Origin: Pseudobacteriovorax antillogorgiicola | Lineage (GTDB): Bacteria > Bdellovibrionota_B > Oligoflexia > Oligoflexales > RGVZ01 | DNA length: 64,000 nucleotides | Direction: 5' to 3' | NCBI GenBank assembly: GCA_945865565.1 | Contig: CAMBEK010000001.1 | Span: 1-64,000, forward strand | Shown: one piece after another, positions 16,321-25,451 of the stretch | Numbering within the stretch: the stretch's first letter is position 1 | Layout: each line of letters starts with the position of its first letter | Program-made: the position numbers and the translations under genes | Notes under the pieces: generated by a model | The model's database searches: none | Told to the model about the DNA's origin: nothing | What the model saw: only the letters and a program-made list of their open reading frames with translations

Positions 16321-17418
16321 ATGACGCTACTGCAGCCCGCACTTCCTGATCTTTTCAAGTCGATGTCTGACGATGACGTCCATCAACTCATCAGCGCATC
16401 CAGAAAAAAACTTGGCGAGCGTTGCGTGATCCTTGGTCATCACTACCAACGGGACGAGGTCATTCGTCACGCGGACTACACGGGCGACAGCCTGAAATTG
16501 GCAAGGATCGCGCGAGATTTAAAAGAGACTCCTTATATCGTTTTCTGCGGCGTTCACTTTATGGCGGAGACTGCAGACATCCTGACAACGGGGCAGCAGC
16601 AAGTATCCCTGCCCGATCTGCAAGCCGGCTGCGAGATGGCTGACATGGCAGAGACGTGGGACGTCGAGGCCTCTTGGGCAGAAGCCGTGGCCGCCGGTGC
16701 CGGCACGATCGTTCCCGTGACTTACATCAATTCAAAAGCAAGCCTCAAAGCCTTTGTCGGTGACCACGGTGGCACGATTTGCACCAGTGGCAATGCGCGT
16801 GAAGTGATCGACTGGGCTCTTGCGCGGGGCGAACATCTTTTCTTTTTTCCCGATCAACACCTTGGGCGCAACGTGTGCAAGGCCATGGGTTTTGACACTG
16901 AAAAAGACATGCTGCTGTGGGATCCGAAAAAACCACTGGGTGGACATTCGCCGGAAAAAATCCGGGAAACCCGCATTTGGCTTTGGCAAGGGCACTGCCC
17001 CGTCCATGCCCTCTTTACCCTGCATCAGATTAAAAAACTGCGGACTGAAAAGCCTGGAATCAAAATCATTGTGCATCCCGAGTGTGCCATGGAAGTCGTT
17101 GATGCTTCCGACATGTCGGGATCAACCGAACAAATCATCCAGGCCATTGAGGCATCGCCGGCAGGAACTGTTTGGGCCGTGGGAACTGAAAAACATCTGG
17201 TTGAACGCCTTGCCACAAACAATCCCGACAAGGAAATAACAAGCCTCAATCCTTACACGTGCCTTTGTGGAACGATGAACCGGATCACGTCGCGCCATCT
17301 CGCCTGGGTTTTGGACGACCTTGTTCAAGGCAAGCCACTGCGCAACCCGATCACCGTCGACGAAAAGACAGCGTCCTCGTCGCTCGTGGCTTTGGACCGG
17401 ATGTTCAACCTGCACTGA
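16321..17418 (+). CDS. nadA: Quinolinate synthase
   Basis: [4Fe-4S] enzyme that condenses iminoaspartate with dihydroxyacetone phosphate to quinolinate in de novo NAD synthesis. Conserved stretches: GHHYQRDEVIRHADYTGDS, FCGVHFMAETADIL, TYINSKASLKAFVGDHGG, CTSGNAREV, FPDQHLGRNV, HPECAMEVVD and CLCGTMNRITSRHL. The cluster cysteines are in FCGVHFMAE, HPECAME and LCGTMN. The 365-residue length is that of the long NadA form. A cysteine desulfurase gene follows after 37 bases and could supply sulfur for the cluster. No nadB or nadC lies nearby. Confidence 0.95.
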   Translation: MTLLQPALPDLFKSMSDDDVHQLISASRKKLGERCVILGHHYQRDEVIRHADYTGDSLKLARIARDLKETPYIVFCGVHFMAETADILTTGQQQVSLPDLQAGCEMADMAETWDVEASWAEAVAAGAGTIVPVTYINSKASLKAFVGDHGGTICTSGNAREVIDWALARGEHLFFFPDQHLGRNVCKAMGFDTEKDMLLWDPKKPLGGHSPEKIRETRIWLWQGHCPVHALFTLHQIKKLRTEKPGIKIIVHPECAMEVVDASDMSGSTEQIIQAIEASPAGTVWAVGTEKHLVERLATNNPDKEITSLNPYTCLCGTMNRITSRHLAWVLDDLVQGKPLRNPITVDEKTASSSLVALDRMFNLH

Positions 17419-17455
17419 GATGAACTAACTATCCACGCTAAGGAAACCAAGATCC

Positions 17456-18613
17456 ATGGCCATCTACATCGATCATTGCGGAACAACTCCACTGGCGCGT
17501 GAAGTGCGCGATGCAATGGTTGCCTTCATGGACAGCGGATCTTTTGCAAATCCAGCGGCACATCATCACGCAGCCGGAAGGGCGGCTTACATCTCCGTTG
17601 AGACTGCGCGCGCCAGCATCGCCGCCCACTTGAACGCGAAACCAGAATGGGTGCATTTCGCTGGTGGCGCCAGCGAGGCGAACAATATCGTCATCCACGG
17701 ATTCGCCAAACGCTTTCGCCTTCACGGGTGCCGGATCCTGGTTGGTGCAACAGAACACAAGTCTGTTCTTGATTCCGCCTTGGACCTGAAAGATTCGGGC
17801 TTCTGTACGGTTGAAGTACTACCTGTTGGCAAGAGCGACGGATTGATTGATTTGGATGTGCTTGCAGCCAGACTTGCAGATAATCCAGAAAAAAAACCAA
17901 CTTTGGTCGCTGTGATGTGGTCCAACAACGAAGTCCCTGCACGCAATCCCATTGATAAAATTGCCGAGCTCTGTACGAAACACAGGGCCTTCTGGCACTG
18001 TGACGCAGTTCAAGGGCTTGTTCGCGAAAAATGTGACATAAATACCCTTGGCGCATCGTCCATAGTCTTCGCTCCTCATAAGATATATGGCCCAAAGGGC
18101 ATTGGCGTTTTAGTCATCCCGGAAAGAAACCCCATGCTGCGGCTTGAGGCACCCTTTCAAGGCGGCGAACAAGAACGGCGCTTGCGACCAGGTACGCTCA
18201 ACACCCTTGCCATTGTTGGAACGGCTGCGGCGATGGATTTGCACGAACGCCGCCGGGGCGAACTGCTTGAACATCTTCGCGCGTGCGACGATGCCTTTAT
18301 CAACGTCATGACAACAAAAGTCCCAGGTTTCCATCTGACCATTCCGCAGTCCAAGAAATGTCCCGGCATTGTGAATTTTTATATCCACAACGTGGATGCT
18401 CAAAGCCTGGTTCACGACGTCTCTGATAAAGTTTGCGCCAATCGCGGCGCAAGCTGCTCTGGTGCTGGCGGTGAAAAGGTTCGCCACGTCCCGGCTGCCC
18501 TTGGCCTGCCAGTCGAAATCGCCGCCAATGTCATCCGGGTCAGTTTTGGTTTTGTCAGCAGTGTGGAAGATGCAAAAATCGCCGCAGAAATTTTTGCAGC
18601 CGCCGCAACCTGA
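17456..18613 (+). CDS. Cysteine desulfurase / selenocysteine-lyase-like PLP enzyme
   Basis: NifS/IscS-superfamily aminotransferase-fold enzyme that removes sulfur (or selenium) from cysteine. The PLP lysine is in FAPHKIYGPKG, HCDAVQGL carries the PLP Asp, and GGASEANN binds phosphate. The active-site loop reads NRGASCSGAGGEK. This is closer in form to selenocysteine-lyase-like enzymes (GAACHSDHG) than to IscS or NifS (SSGSAC). The N-terminus IDHCGTTPL departs from the common DNAATTP. Placement directly after nadA suggests a role in maturing NadA's iron-sulfur cluster. A repeat cluster begins at the stop codon. Confidence 0.82.
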   Translation: MAIYIDHCGTTPLAREVRDAMVAFMDSGSFANPAAHHHAAGRAAYISVETARASIAAHLNAKPEWVHFAGGASEANNIVIHGFAKRFRLHGCRILVGATEHKSVLDSALDLKDSGFCTVEVLPVGKSDGLIDLDVLAARLADNPEKKPTLVAVMWSNNEVPARNPIDKIAELCTKHRAFWHCDAVQGLVREKCDINTLGASSIVFAPHKIYGPKGIGVLVIPERNPMLRLEAPFQGGEQERRLRPGTLNTLAIVGTAAAMDLHERRRGELLEHLRACDDAFINVMTTKVPGFHLTIPQSKKCPGIVNFYIHNVDAQSLVHDVSDKVCANRGASCSGAGGEKVRHVPAALGLPVEIAANVIRVSFGFVSSVEDAKIAAEIFAAAAT

Positions 18614-18838
18614 CCCGTCATCCTGAGCCGCACCCCGTCATCCTGAGCGAAGCGAAGGATCCTTTCCTAAACCCGTCATCCTGAGCGAAGCGAAGGATCC
18701 TTTCTTACGCGTGGAAGAAAAGATTCTTCGGCCCAAGGCCTCAGAATGACGTGGGCTGCGGCTCAGAATGACGTGGGCTGCGGCTCAGAATGACGTGAGC
18801 TGCGGTTTCGGAATGACGAGAGCTCTGGCTTCGGAACA
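18614..18838. repeat. Dispersed hairpin repeat cluster (left of the GIY-YIG gene)
   Basis: Forward units of the type CATCCTGAGCGAAGCGAAGG (near 18632 and 18676) are followed by inverted units (GATTCTTCGGCCCAAGGCCT near 18722 and several shortened CTCAGAATGACGTG repeats to 18836). The hairpin cores read ATCCT-GA-GC-GAA-GC-GA-AGGAT and, inverted, ATTCT-GA-GGCC-TTG-GGCC-GA-AGAAT. Confidence 0.85.
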
Positions 18839-18845
18839 AATTGGA

Positions 18846-19145
18846 CTAGACATTGTCCATGCAAGTATCCGCAAGATCGTGCCATCGCGGATTCATCTCG
18901 AAAATCATCGCGATTTTCTTTGAACGCGTTTTTCCCTTAATGCTCTTTTCCAGGGCGATTGCATCGTGCATCGAGTCAAGAAACTCAAAATACACAAGCT
19001 TTTTCGTGTGGTATTTGGAACTAAACGCTTCAGTGCCACCTGTCTTGTGCTGCGCAACTCGCAGTTCAATATTGGATGTTACCCCGGTGTACAGAACCGT
19101 ATGTCCAGCGTTCGTCATGATGTAAACGTATCCACCCTTTTTCAT
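18846..19145 (-). CDS. GIY-YIG nuclease family protein
   Basis: 99 residues. The family signature is GYVYIM followed by VLYTGVTSNIELRVAQHK, with the catalytic Arg, a central KLVYFEF strand, a conserved Glu in ALEKSIKG and a conserved C-terminal helix. This is the small UPF0213/YhbQ-like form, usually a complete one-domain protein. It is boxed in by dispersed repeat clusters on both sides (18614-18838 and 19222-19437), which raises the possibility that nuclease and repeats travel together. Function in the cell unknown. Confidence 0.88.
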   Translation of the reverse strand: MKKGGYVYIMTNAGHTVLYTGVTSNIELRVAQHKTGGTEAFSSKYHTKKLVYFEFLDSMHDAIALEKSIKGKTRSKKIAMIFEMNPRWHDLADTCMDNV

Positions 19146-19221
19146 TTCGGCTTATTACCAATTGGAATAGCGCAAGCGCCAAGGATATTTCATGGGACCG
19201 ATGGGTTTAAAAAAATTTGAA

Positions 19222-19437
19222 GACAGGATTCTTCGGCTACGCCTCAGAATGACACGTAAGAGACAGGATTCTTCGGCTACGCATCAGAATGACGGGTTAA
19301 GAAAGGATCCTTCGCTAACGCTCAGGATGACGCGCGGAGGCTCAGGATGACGCGCGGAGGCTCAGGATGACGCGGAGGCTTAGGGCGAATGGGCCTGAGC
19401 GAAGCGAAGAACCCTTCGCTCCGCCCAGGATACCCGA
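19222..19437. repeat. Dispersed hairpin repeat cluster (right of the GIY-YIG gene)
   Basis: Inverted units with GATTCTTCGGCTACGCCTCA (two copies about 41 bases apart) are followed by GGATCCTTCGCTAACGCTCA. After these come three shortened CTCAGGATGACGCGGAGG repeats and a partial unit running to the flagellin stop. The cores fold as ATTCT-GA-GGC-GTA-GCC-GA-AGAAT and ATCCT-GA-GC-GTTA-GC-GA-AGGAT. Confidence 0.85.
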
Positions 19438-19441
19438 CCGC

Positions 19442-20359
19442 TTACCGCAGCAACTGCAAGGCCAGCTCTGAGCTGGTGTTTGCCTGCGACAAGACCGACA
19501 CACCTGCCTGCATAAGGATCTTACTCGTCGCAAACTTCGCCGTTTCACTGGCGTAGTCAACGTCACGGATGCGGCTCATGGCTGCACTCAAGTTCTCGTT
19601 GGAGATCTCGATGTTTGTGATCGTCGAGTTAAGTCGCGACTGAACAGAACCCAATGTTGCACGGTATTCCGCGATGGAATTCAGGGCCGAATCCATCCGG
19701 TTGAACAAGTCCCCGGTTCCCGATGGGCCAAGGTCTTGCGCACCGCCTTCGCCATCAGGAAGGATGGCAATTTCATCCTGAGTGATTAAACTCAAGGCCT
19801 CGTTCAGTTTGGCAACCTCGTCCGTGTTGATCGTCAACACATCCGGATCGGTTGCCGGGTCGATGTCGGGCGGATTGCCGTCCATATCGCTGGCGCGGTT
19901 GGAGGCGCCGACGAACAGTTGAATTGGCCTTGATCCGTCCGACTTCAGAAGTTTCGAGCCGTTGAACTCCGTAGAGTCGACGATCCGGGCAACCTCCTGG
20001 CGCAGCTGCTGGAATTCCTTGTCTAGGAATGTTCGTTCGCGGTTACCCACCGTATCGGAAGCCGCTTGGGCAGCCAATTCCCGCATGCGCACAATGATGT
20101 TGGTGGTTTCATTCAAACCGCCCTCAGCCACTTGCAAGTAACTGATACCGTCGTTGGCATTTCGCTTTGCGACGTCCAAGCTTTTTGTCCTGGCCCGGAT
20201 GCTCTCCGACACCGCAAGGCCCGCGGCATCATCTGCAGAACGGTTGATGCGTTGACCAGACGACATCTTTTCAAGTGATTCTCCGAGTGCCCTACGGTTT
20301 TCGGTCAACCTCCGTTGGGCAATCAACGATTCGACGTTACTTTTGATCCTGAGTCCCAT
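19442..20359 (-). CDS. Flagellin
   Basis: Filament protein of 305 residues with intact N-terminal (MGLRIKSNVESLIAQRRL, GQRINRSADDAAGLAVSES) and C-terminal (SRIRDVDYASETAKFATSKI, then QANTSSELALQLLR) core domains. The central part is short and acidic (DMDGNPPDIDPATDPDVL), so the filament surface would differ from its neighbours. It lies 90 bases downstream of another flagellin on the same strand. No separate TAAAGCTT-type promoter is visible, so it may be read from the upstream one. Confidence 0.95.
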   Translation of the reverse strand: MGLRIKSNVESLIAQRRLTENRRALGESLEKMSSGQRINRSADDAAGLAVSESIRARTKSLDVAKRNANDGISYLQVAEGGLNETTNIIVRMRELAAQAASDTVGNRERTFLDKEFQQLRQEVARIVDSTEFNGSKLLKSDGSRPIQLFVGASNRASDMDGNPPDIDPATDPDVLTINTDEVAKLNEALSLITQDEIAILPDGEGGAQDLGPSGTGDLFNRMDSALNSIAEYRATLGSVQSRLNSTITNIEISNENLSAAMSRIRDVDYASETAKFATSKILMQAGVSVLSQANTSSELALQLLR

Positions 20360-20449
20360 GACACCCTCCCTGGCAAGTCAGCAGCCGCTGTCCTGCACAA
20401 AAAATGTTGAAATCCATTTCATAAAACGTTTTGTAGAAAGCGACTCTGA

Positions 20450-21331
20450 TCAGCCCCTGAGCAAGGACAGAGCTTGCTCCGGCGCGGCATTGGCCTGAGC
20501 CAACACGGACAAACCAGCCTGGGTCAAAATGCGCGACTGGGTCAGACGCGCAGATTCTGCCGCGATGTCGACATCCTTGATGCGGCTACGGGCGGTTTCC
20601 ATGTTTTCCACGTTCACGCCGAGGCCGTTGATCGCAGAGTTCAAACGACTCTGAACGGAACCCAGGGTTGCGCGCTCGGATGCGATCCGGTCAAGGGCAC
20701 TGTCGATCGTGGTTAGCTTGGCCGAAATTTCGTCGCGAGCCGGAGCCGTTCCGCCAAGTTCGGCCGGGCCGATCTCTGAACCCTTACCCAGGCCAAGGCT
20801 TTCGGAATTGAACTTCAGGCCTTCCAGCCCAATGCGGATGGTGTCGATATTTTCTTCCGGGGCGGTACCGTTCGTACCAACCTGGATGACAAACTGGTCT
20901 TGCGTATTGTTTGGGTCGAATATTTTGGTCCCGTTGAATTCCGTGGACGAACCGATCCGGTCCAATTCGTCAACCAGCTGGGTATATTCACGGTTTAGGT
21001 AACCTCTTTCGCGATCCCCAATCGTATCTGTGGAAGATTGAACGGAAAGTTCGCGCAGACGAACCAGGATGTTGGTCATCTCGTTCATGCCGCCCTCGGC
21101 AACCTGAACCAGAGACACCGCATCGTTGGCGTTTCGTTGTGCGACGTTAAGGCCGCGGACTTTACCCCGCAAGCTCTCGGAAATGGCAAGACCGGCGGCA
21201 TCGTCAGCGGATTTGTTGATCCGGTAGCCGGATGACAACTTCTCCATGCTGCTTTGCAACTGGCTGTTGCTGTCTGAAAGGAACCGCTGCGCCGTAAGAC
21301 TCGAGACGTTTGTCCTGATACGCATTCCCAT
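20450..21331 (-). CDS. Flagellin
   Basis: Filament protein of 293 residues from the ATG at 21331, chosen because AGGAGG lies 8 bases upstream and the product starts MGMRIRTNVSSLTAQRF. The open frame extends to 21463 but those residues are not flagellin-like. The N-terminal core (GYRINKSADDAAGLAISESL) and C-terminal core (SRIKDVDIAAESARLTQSRI, then LAQANAAPEQALSLLRG) are complete. It is closest in layout to the partial flagellin at the window start. A sigma-28-like promoter lies about 85 bases upstream. Confidence 0.95.
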   Translation of the reverse strand: MGMRIRTNVSSLTAQRFLSDSNSQLQSSMEKLSSGYRINKSADDAAGLAISESLRGKVRGLNVAQRNANDAVSLVQVAEGGMNEMTNILVRLRELSVQSSTDTIGDRERGYLNREYTQLVDELDRIGSSTEFNGTKIFDPNNTQDQFVIQVGTNGTAPEENIDTIRIGLEGLKFNSESLGLGKGSEIGPAELGGTAPARDEISAKLTTIDSALDRIASERATLGSVQSRLNSAINGLGVNVENMETARSRIKDVDIAAESARLTQSRILTQAGLSVLAQANAAPEQALSLLRG

Positions 21332-21416
21332 GACTAAATCCTCCTTGATCGTCCCCGGGGCCAAACCTTGGTCCCGGTTCATTGAAGCAAGCCTCACCCT
21401 GAAACTTGCAGGGGGT

Positions 21417-21443
21417 ATTTCGTTGTTTTTGTGAAAAGCTTTA
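21417..21443 (-). promoter_or_regulatory. Candidate sigma-28 (FliA) flagellin promoter
   Basis: On the reverse strand TAAAGCTT (21436-21443) is followed after 11 bases by AACGAAAT (21417-21424), a weak match to GCCGATAA. The box and spacing equal those upstream of the first flagellin (933-959). Confidence 0.45.
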
Positions 21444-21507
21444 GAAGTTTTTTGCAAAACCACAAAAAACGAGTAGGTTGACTGTCATCTCGGGTGGTTG
21501 GACAACA

Positions 21508-22521
21508 ATGACTAATAAATTCAGCGACTTGATAAATTTGGTAGAAGCGAAAATATGCCACTTTCCCATGGAAAAACGGATGGTTACTGTCGCTTGCTCG
21601 GGGGGTGTTGATTCTACAGCACTTTTTGCCGTTTTTTGTGAACTTTTAAAGGCAAAAAAGATTTTTTCGCTGAACATGTTTCATTTCAATTACGGGTTGC
21701 GCGGAGAGGAATCCAACGGGGACGAGGCGTTTTGCCGGGATTTGGCCAGCGGTGCCGGCGTACCTTTTATTTCTGTGCGAACTACAAAGGAGCAACGCGA
21801 AACCCGCCTGGGAGAGGGGGTTCAAGAGTGGGCTCGCAGGCTGCGTCGGCAATCCCTGAGTCAATTGGCCGAAGAAGGACAGCTGATTGCCCTGGCTCAT
21901 CACGCAGATGATTCTGCGGAAACGGTGTTCATGCGCATTATGCGAGGAACGTCCCTGGCTGCAATGCGCGGCATGACGGAATGGGATGGTCCCTGGTGGC
22001 GGCCGTGGCTTCGTGTTCCCAAAACAGAAATCATTGCCGCGGCAGAAGAGCGCGGAATGCTGTTTCGCGAGGACTCCACCAACGAGAAACTGGACTACGC
22101 CCGAAACGTCGTCCGCCACAGGGTTTTACCGGAACTTTTGAGGCTCTGGCCGGCAGGCCGGGAAAAGCTTTTGGACCTTGCCGATGACGCACACGAGGTT
22201 GCTTCCTATGCGCTGATAAAGGCGCTCGAAGAGACCCATTTCAAATCAGAGAAAAAAGGGGAGGCAGCTGTTTCGGCTCATTGCAGTCGCGAGCGGCTTT
22301 CAATACTTCCAGATCCAATCGCCCTGGCTGTCTTGGCGCATCTGGCCCAGTCGACATCTGCAGGGGGCTGGAAGCAACTCTCCCGGGCCAACCTCCTAAA
22401 GGTTTTGACGGCGGCCAGGGCCGGAGGCCAGCCGCGGTTTGTCCTTGAATTGAGCAAGGGCCTTTACCTTGAGGCGACCCCGGACAGGGTGCGATCTTTT
22501 CCTGGTCCCGGTCTGACTTGA
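21508..22521 (+). CDS. tilS: tRNA(Ile)-lysidine synthetase
   Basis: Converts C34 of tRNA-Ile(CAU) to lysidine so that it reads AUA. The PP-loop SGGVDSTALFAVF, NYGLRGEESNGDE, LAHHADDSAETVFMRIMRG, WWRPWLRV and the RNVVRHRVLPEL region are all typical. At 337 residues it is shorter than E. coli TilS (432), with a reduced C-terminal domain. A TTG at 21478 is an alternative start, but the ATG at 21508 gives the normal N-terminal helix. tilS-ftsH adjacency is conserved in many bacteria. Confidence 0.92.
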   Translation: MTNKFSDLINLVEAKICHFPMEKRMVTVACSGGVDSTALFAVFCELLKAKKIFSLNMFHFNYGLRGEESNGDEAFCRDLASGAGVPFISVRTTKEQRETRLGEGVQEWARRLRRQSLSQLAEEGQLIALAHHADDSAETVFMRIMRGTSLAAMRGMTEWDGPWWRPWLRVPKTEIIAAAEERGMLFREDSTNEKLDYARNVVRHRVLPELLRLWPAGREKLLDLADDAHEVASYALIKALEETHFKSEKKGEAAVSAHCSRERLSILPDPIALAVLAHLAQSTSAGGWKQLSRANLLKVLTAARAGGQPRFVLELSKGLYLEATPDRVRSFPGPGLT

Positions 22522-22668
22522 ATCACGTGGGCGGTAATTTTTGCCCGCCAGGGGATTTGATGGCATCTTCAGGGTTATGATCAGAAGACGACAGTGCCGT
22601 TGCAATGCCCGGACTCCATTTGCGGAATCCGACTGGTTCTGCAACAAGTGACAGAGCGGAGGAATAAA

Positions 22669-24636
22669 ATGAAGAATCCCCAGAAGCAGACGCCACAAAT
22701 GAAAACCACCCTGGTCATAGCCAGCCTTTTGCTGGTCTATTTGCTCGTCCAGGTCGTATCAAGGCCAGCGGAAGAACAGAAAGCTCTCAAATTTTCTGAG
22801 TTCATCGAAGCCGTGCAATTGCCGGTAACCGACCAAAACCATGTGAAGGAAGTCACCTTTCGCGAGAATGACCTCATCGCCACGCGCGTGGATAACTCCA
22901 CGTTCAAATCATATGGCCCGAATGACGCGGAACTTCGCAAGCAACTTCAAGAGAAGGGTGTGAAGGTCAATTTTGAGCCACCTGAAGAGGCTGGCCTCTG
23001 GAAGACCTTGCTTGTTAATTCGCTGCCGATGCTCCTTCTGCTTTTCTTGTTTTTCTTTTTCATCCGGCAACTCCAAGTCGGTGGCGGCAAGGCGATGTCT
23101 TTTGGGCGCAGCCGCGCCAAGCTCTTGAACGAAAACCAGGTCAAGGTCACTTTTGCAGATGTTGCCGGTATTGATGAGGCAAAAATGGAACTCGAAGAGG
23201 TGGTCGAGTTTCTTAAAGATCCGAAAAAATTCACTCGTCTTGGCGGGCGCATTCCGAAGGGCGTGCTGTTGATCGGATCGCCAGGAACTGGAAAGACCAT
23301 CATGGCAAAGGCCATCGCTGGCGAGGCAGGAGTCCCATTTTTCACCATCTCCGGATCTGACTTTGTCGAAATGTTTGTCGGTGTCGGTGCAAGTCGCGTT
23401 CGCGACCTGTTTGAGCAGGCGAAGAAACATGCTCCCTGCATAGTATTCATCGATGAAATCGATGCCGTTGGTCGTCAACGTGGCGCTGGCCTTGGTGGCG
23501 GTCACGACGAACGCGAGCAGACCCTTAATCAGCTGCTCGTTGAAATGGACGGATTTGAGGCCAATGAAGGAGTCATCATCATTGCGGCAACTAACCGGGC
23601 CGACGTTCTGGACCCGGCGCTTCTGCGCCCGGGACGGTTTGACCGGCGTGTCATGGTGCCAAAGCCAGACATCCGCGGACGAGAAGGCATCTTGAAGGTC
23701 CACACGAAAAAAGTTCCTATTGGAAGCGATGTGTTCTTGGCGAAAATCGCACAGGGGACCCCAGGATTTTCGGGGGCTGATCTTGAAAACCTTGTTAATG
23801 AAGCCGCCCTGATTGCAGCGCGCGCGAACTGCAAAGAGGTTTCGATGTCGCACTTCGAACTGGCGAAGGACAAGGTCCTCATGGGACCGGAGCGTCGCTC
23901 CCTGATCATGAACGAGGCCGAAAAACGCAACACTGCCTACCATGAAGCAGGACATGCAATCGTGGGTCTGTTTACCGAGCATGTAGATCCAGTTCACAAG
24001 ATCAGCATCATCCCGCGAGGGCAGGCACTCGGCGTCACGATCATGCTCCCCACGGAAGACCGCTTGACCCTGACCAAGGAATACGCCGAGGGAATGATCG
24101 CATATGCCATGGGTGGACGGGCGGCCGAGGAACTTATTTTCCACAAGCAGACGACCGGGGCTGGAGACGACATCAACAAGGCTACGGACATTGCCCGCAA
24201 GATGGTCTGCAATTGGGGCATGAGTGAAAAACTTGGGCCACTTTCGTTAGGCAGGAAAAACGAAGAGGTCTTCATGGGCCGCGAAATGGGTCAGAGCCGA
24301 AACTTCTCGGAAAAAATTGCTGAAGAAATTGATTCCGAAATTCACCGCATCGTCACCACGGCCTATAAAAAGGCACTGAACATCTTGCGCGTCAATCGTG
24401 ACAAGTTGGACATTCTCGCAGAGGCGCTCTTGATCAAGGAAACCGTTGAATCAGCGGATATGGCCCGCCTCATGCGCGGCGAGCCGCTGATCACCGAAGA
24501 GGACCGTCGCAACTACGAAGATGCGAAAACCAGAAAAGCGACTCCGGAATTACCCGTGAAACCCGAGGCCGCTGCTGAACACGGAAAGTCTGATGCTCCG
24601 AATCCAATCATGCAACCAGCGGCATCTGCAACCTGA
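22669..24636 (+). CDS. ftsH: ATP-dependent zinc metalloprotease FtsH
   Basis: Inner-membrane AAA+ protease that degrades membrane and regulatory proteins. The ATG at 22669 follows GGAGG; in-frame codons upstream are not part of the protein. Two membrane segments flank a periplasmic domain ([18 protein letters not shown], and [18 protein letters not shown]). Further marks are Walker [20 protein letters not shown], the SRH region [20 protein letters not shown], and the zinc site HEAGHAIVG with a downstream Asp in [19 protein letters not shown]. Length and domains match E. coli FtsH. The stop overlaps the folP start by one base. Confidence 0.97.
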   Translation: MKNPQKQTPQMKTTLVIASLLLVYLLVQVVSRPAEEQKALKFSEFIEAVQLPVTDQNHVKEVTFRENDLIATRVDNSTFKSYGPNDAELRKQLQEKGVKVNFEPPEEAGLWKTLLVNSLPMLLLLFLFFFFIRQLQVGGGKAMSFGRSRAKLLNENQVKVTFADVAGIDEAKMELEEVVEFLKDPKKFTRLGGRIPKGVLLIGSPGTGKTIMAKAIAGEAGVPFFTISGSDFVEMFVGVGASRVRDLFEQAKKHAPCIVFIDEIDAVGRQRGAGLGGGHDEREQTLNQLLVEMDGFEANEGVIIIAATNRADVLDPALLRPGRFDRRVMVPKPDIRGREGILKVHTKKVPIGSDVFLAKIAQGTPGFSGADLENLVNEAALIAARANCKEVSMSHFELAKDKVLMGPERRSLIMNEAEKRNTAYHEAGHAIVGLFTEHVDPVHKISIIPRGQALGVTIMLPTEDRLTLTKEYAEGMIAYAMGGRAAEELIFHKQTTGAGDDINKATDIARKMVCNWGMSEKLGPLSLGRKNEEVFMGREMGQSRNFSEKIAEEIDSEIHRIVTTAYKKALNILRVNRDKLDILAEALLIKETVESADMARLMRGEPLITEEDRRNYEDAKTRKATPELPVKPEAAAEHGKSDAPNPIMQPAASAT

Positions 24637-25451
24637 TGGTGAGACGTTTTGAGCCGAAACGGTTTTTGATTATGGGCGTCATCAATGTGACGCCCGATTC
24701 CTTTTCAGACGGTGGAAAGTGCGAAACGCCTGATGCCGCCCGTACCGCTGCCTTGCAATTGCTTGAAGATGGTGCAGACATCGTTGATTTCGGTGCTGAA
24801 TCAACCAGACCTGGCGCGACTGAGATTTCTCTACAGGTCGAACTTGATCGTTTGATGCCAGTTTTAGAGCGCGTTCGCCGGGAAATACCTGGGTTCAAAA
24901 TCAGCATCGACTCCCGCAGGGACGAAGTGTTTTTGCAATCGGCAGATACCGGCGTGAAATGGTTCAACCGGGTAGGCAAGGTACCGGCGCACGATGTGTT
25001 GAAGCGTCTGGCGGCGACAGACCAGGCGAAATTGGCGGTGACGCACATGCACGGTATCCCGGAATCCATGCAAACTGATCCCCTCAACCGTGAAGACGCA
25101 TTGGACGCCGTAAACAATTTTTTTGAGGTTGTGGATCGTCAACTGGATCTGGCTGGCTTTGACAGAAACAGGGTCTGGTTTGACCCCGGAATTGGTTTTG
25201 GAAAGGGCATGGCCGGAAATCTTGCACTGCTCGGCGAGATAAGGAAATGGATTGAAACCAGACAGGTGATGGTCGGCGTGTCGCGAAAATCATTCATTGG
25301 CAGACTTTTTGGGATGGAATCCCCGGTTGACCGGGACGGGCCAGGAAAAGCCATCGAATCGATGTGTGCCTTTGCGGGTGCAGGCATTATCAGAACCCAT
25401 GACGTGAAGGGCCTTTCAACAATCAGGCAGAGAATGGCGGGCGGGCATTAA
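24636..25451 (+). CDS. folP: Dihydropteroate synthase
   Basis: Folate pathway enzyme that joins p-aminobenzoate to hydroxymethyl-dihydropterin diphosphate; target of sulfonamides. Signatures: IMGVINVTPDSFSDGG, DIVDFGAESTRPGA, SIDSRRDEV, WFDPGIGFGKGMAGNLALL and VGVSRKSFIGRLFG. The ATG at 24636 shares one base with the ftsH stop. A GTG three bases later is the alternative. The ftsH-folP-cdaA-cdaR-glmM order is a known conserved arrangement. Confidence 0.95.
   Translation: MVRRFEPKRFLIMGVINVTPDSFSDGGKCETPDAARTAALQLLEDGADIVDFGAESTRPGATEISLQVELDRLMPVLERVRREIPGFKISIDSRRDEVFLQSADTGVKWFNRVGKVPAHDVLKRLAATDQAKLAVTHMHGIPESMQTDPLNREDALDAVNNFFEVVDRQLDLAGFDRNRVWFDPGIGFGKGMAGNLALLGEIRKWIETRQVMVGVSRKSFIGRLFGMESPVDRDGPGKAIESMCAFAGAGIIRTHDVKGLSTIRQRMAGGH

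Noticed and set aside
18614-19437. Regularly recurring repeats as a CRISPR array
   Set aside because: Spacing and orientation vary, units are inverted relative to each other, and a protein gene lies between them. No cas genes are visible.
22594-22668. N-terminal extension of FtsH
   Set aside because: The residues are not FtsH-like, while ATG 22669 has a GGAGG site and the normal start.
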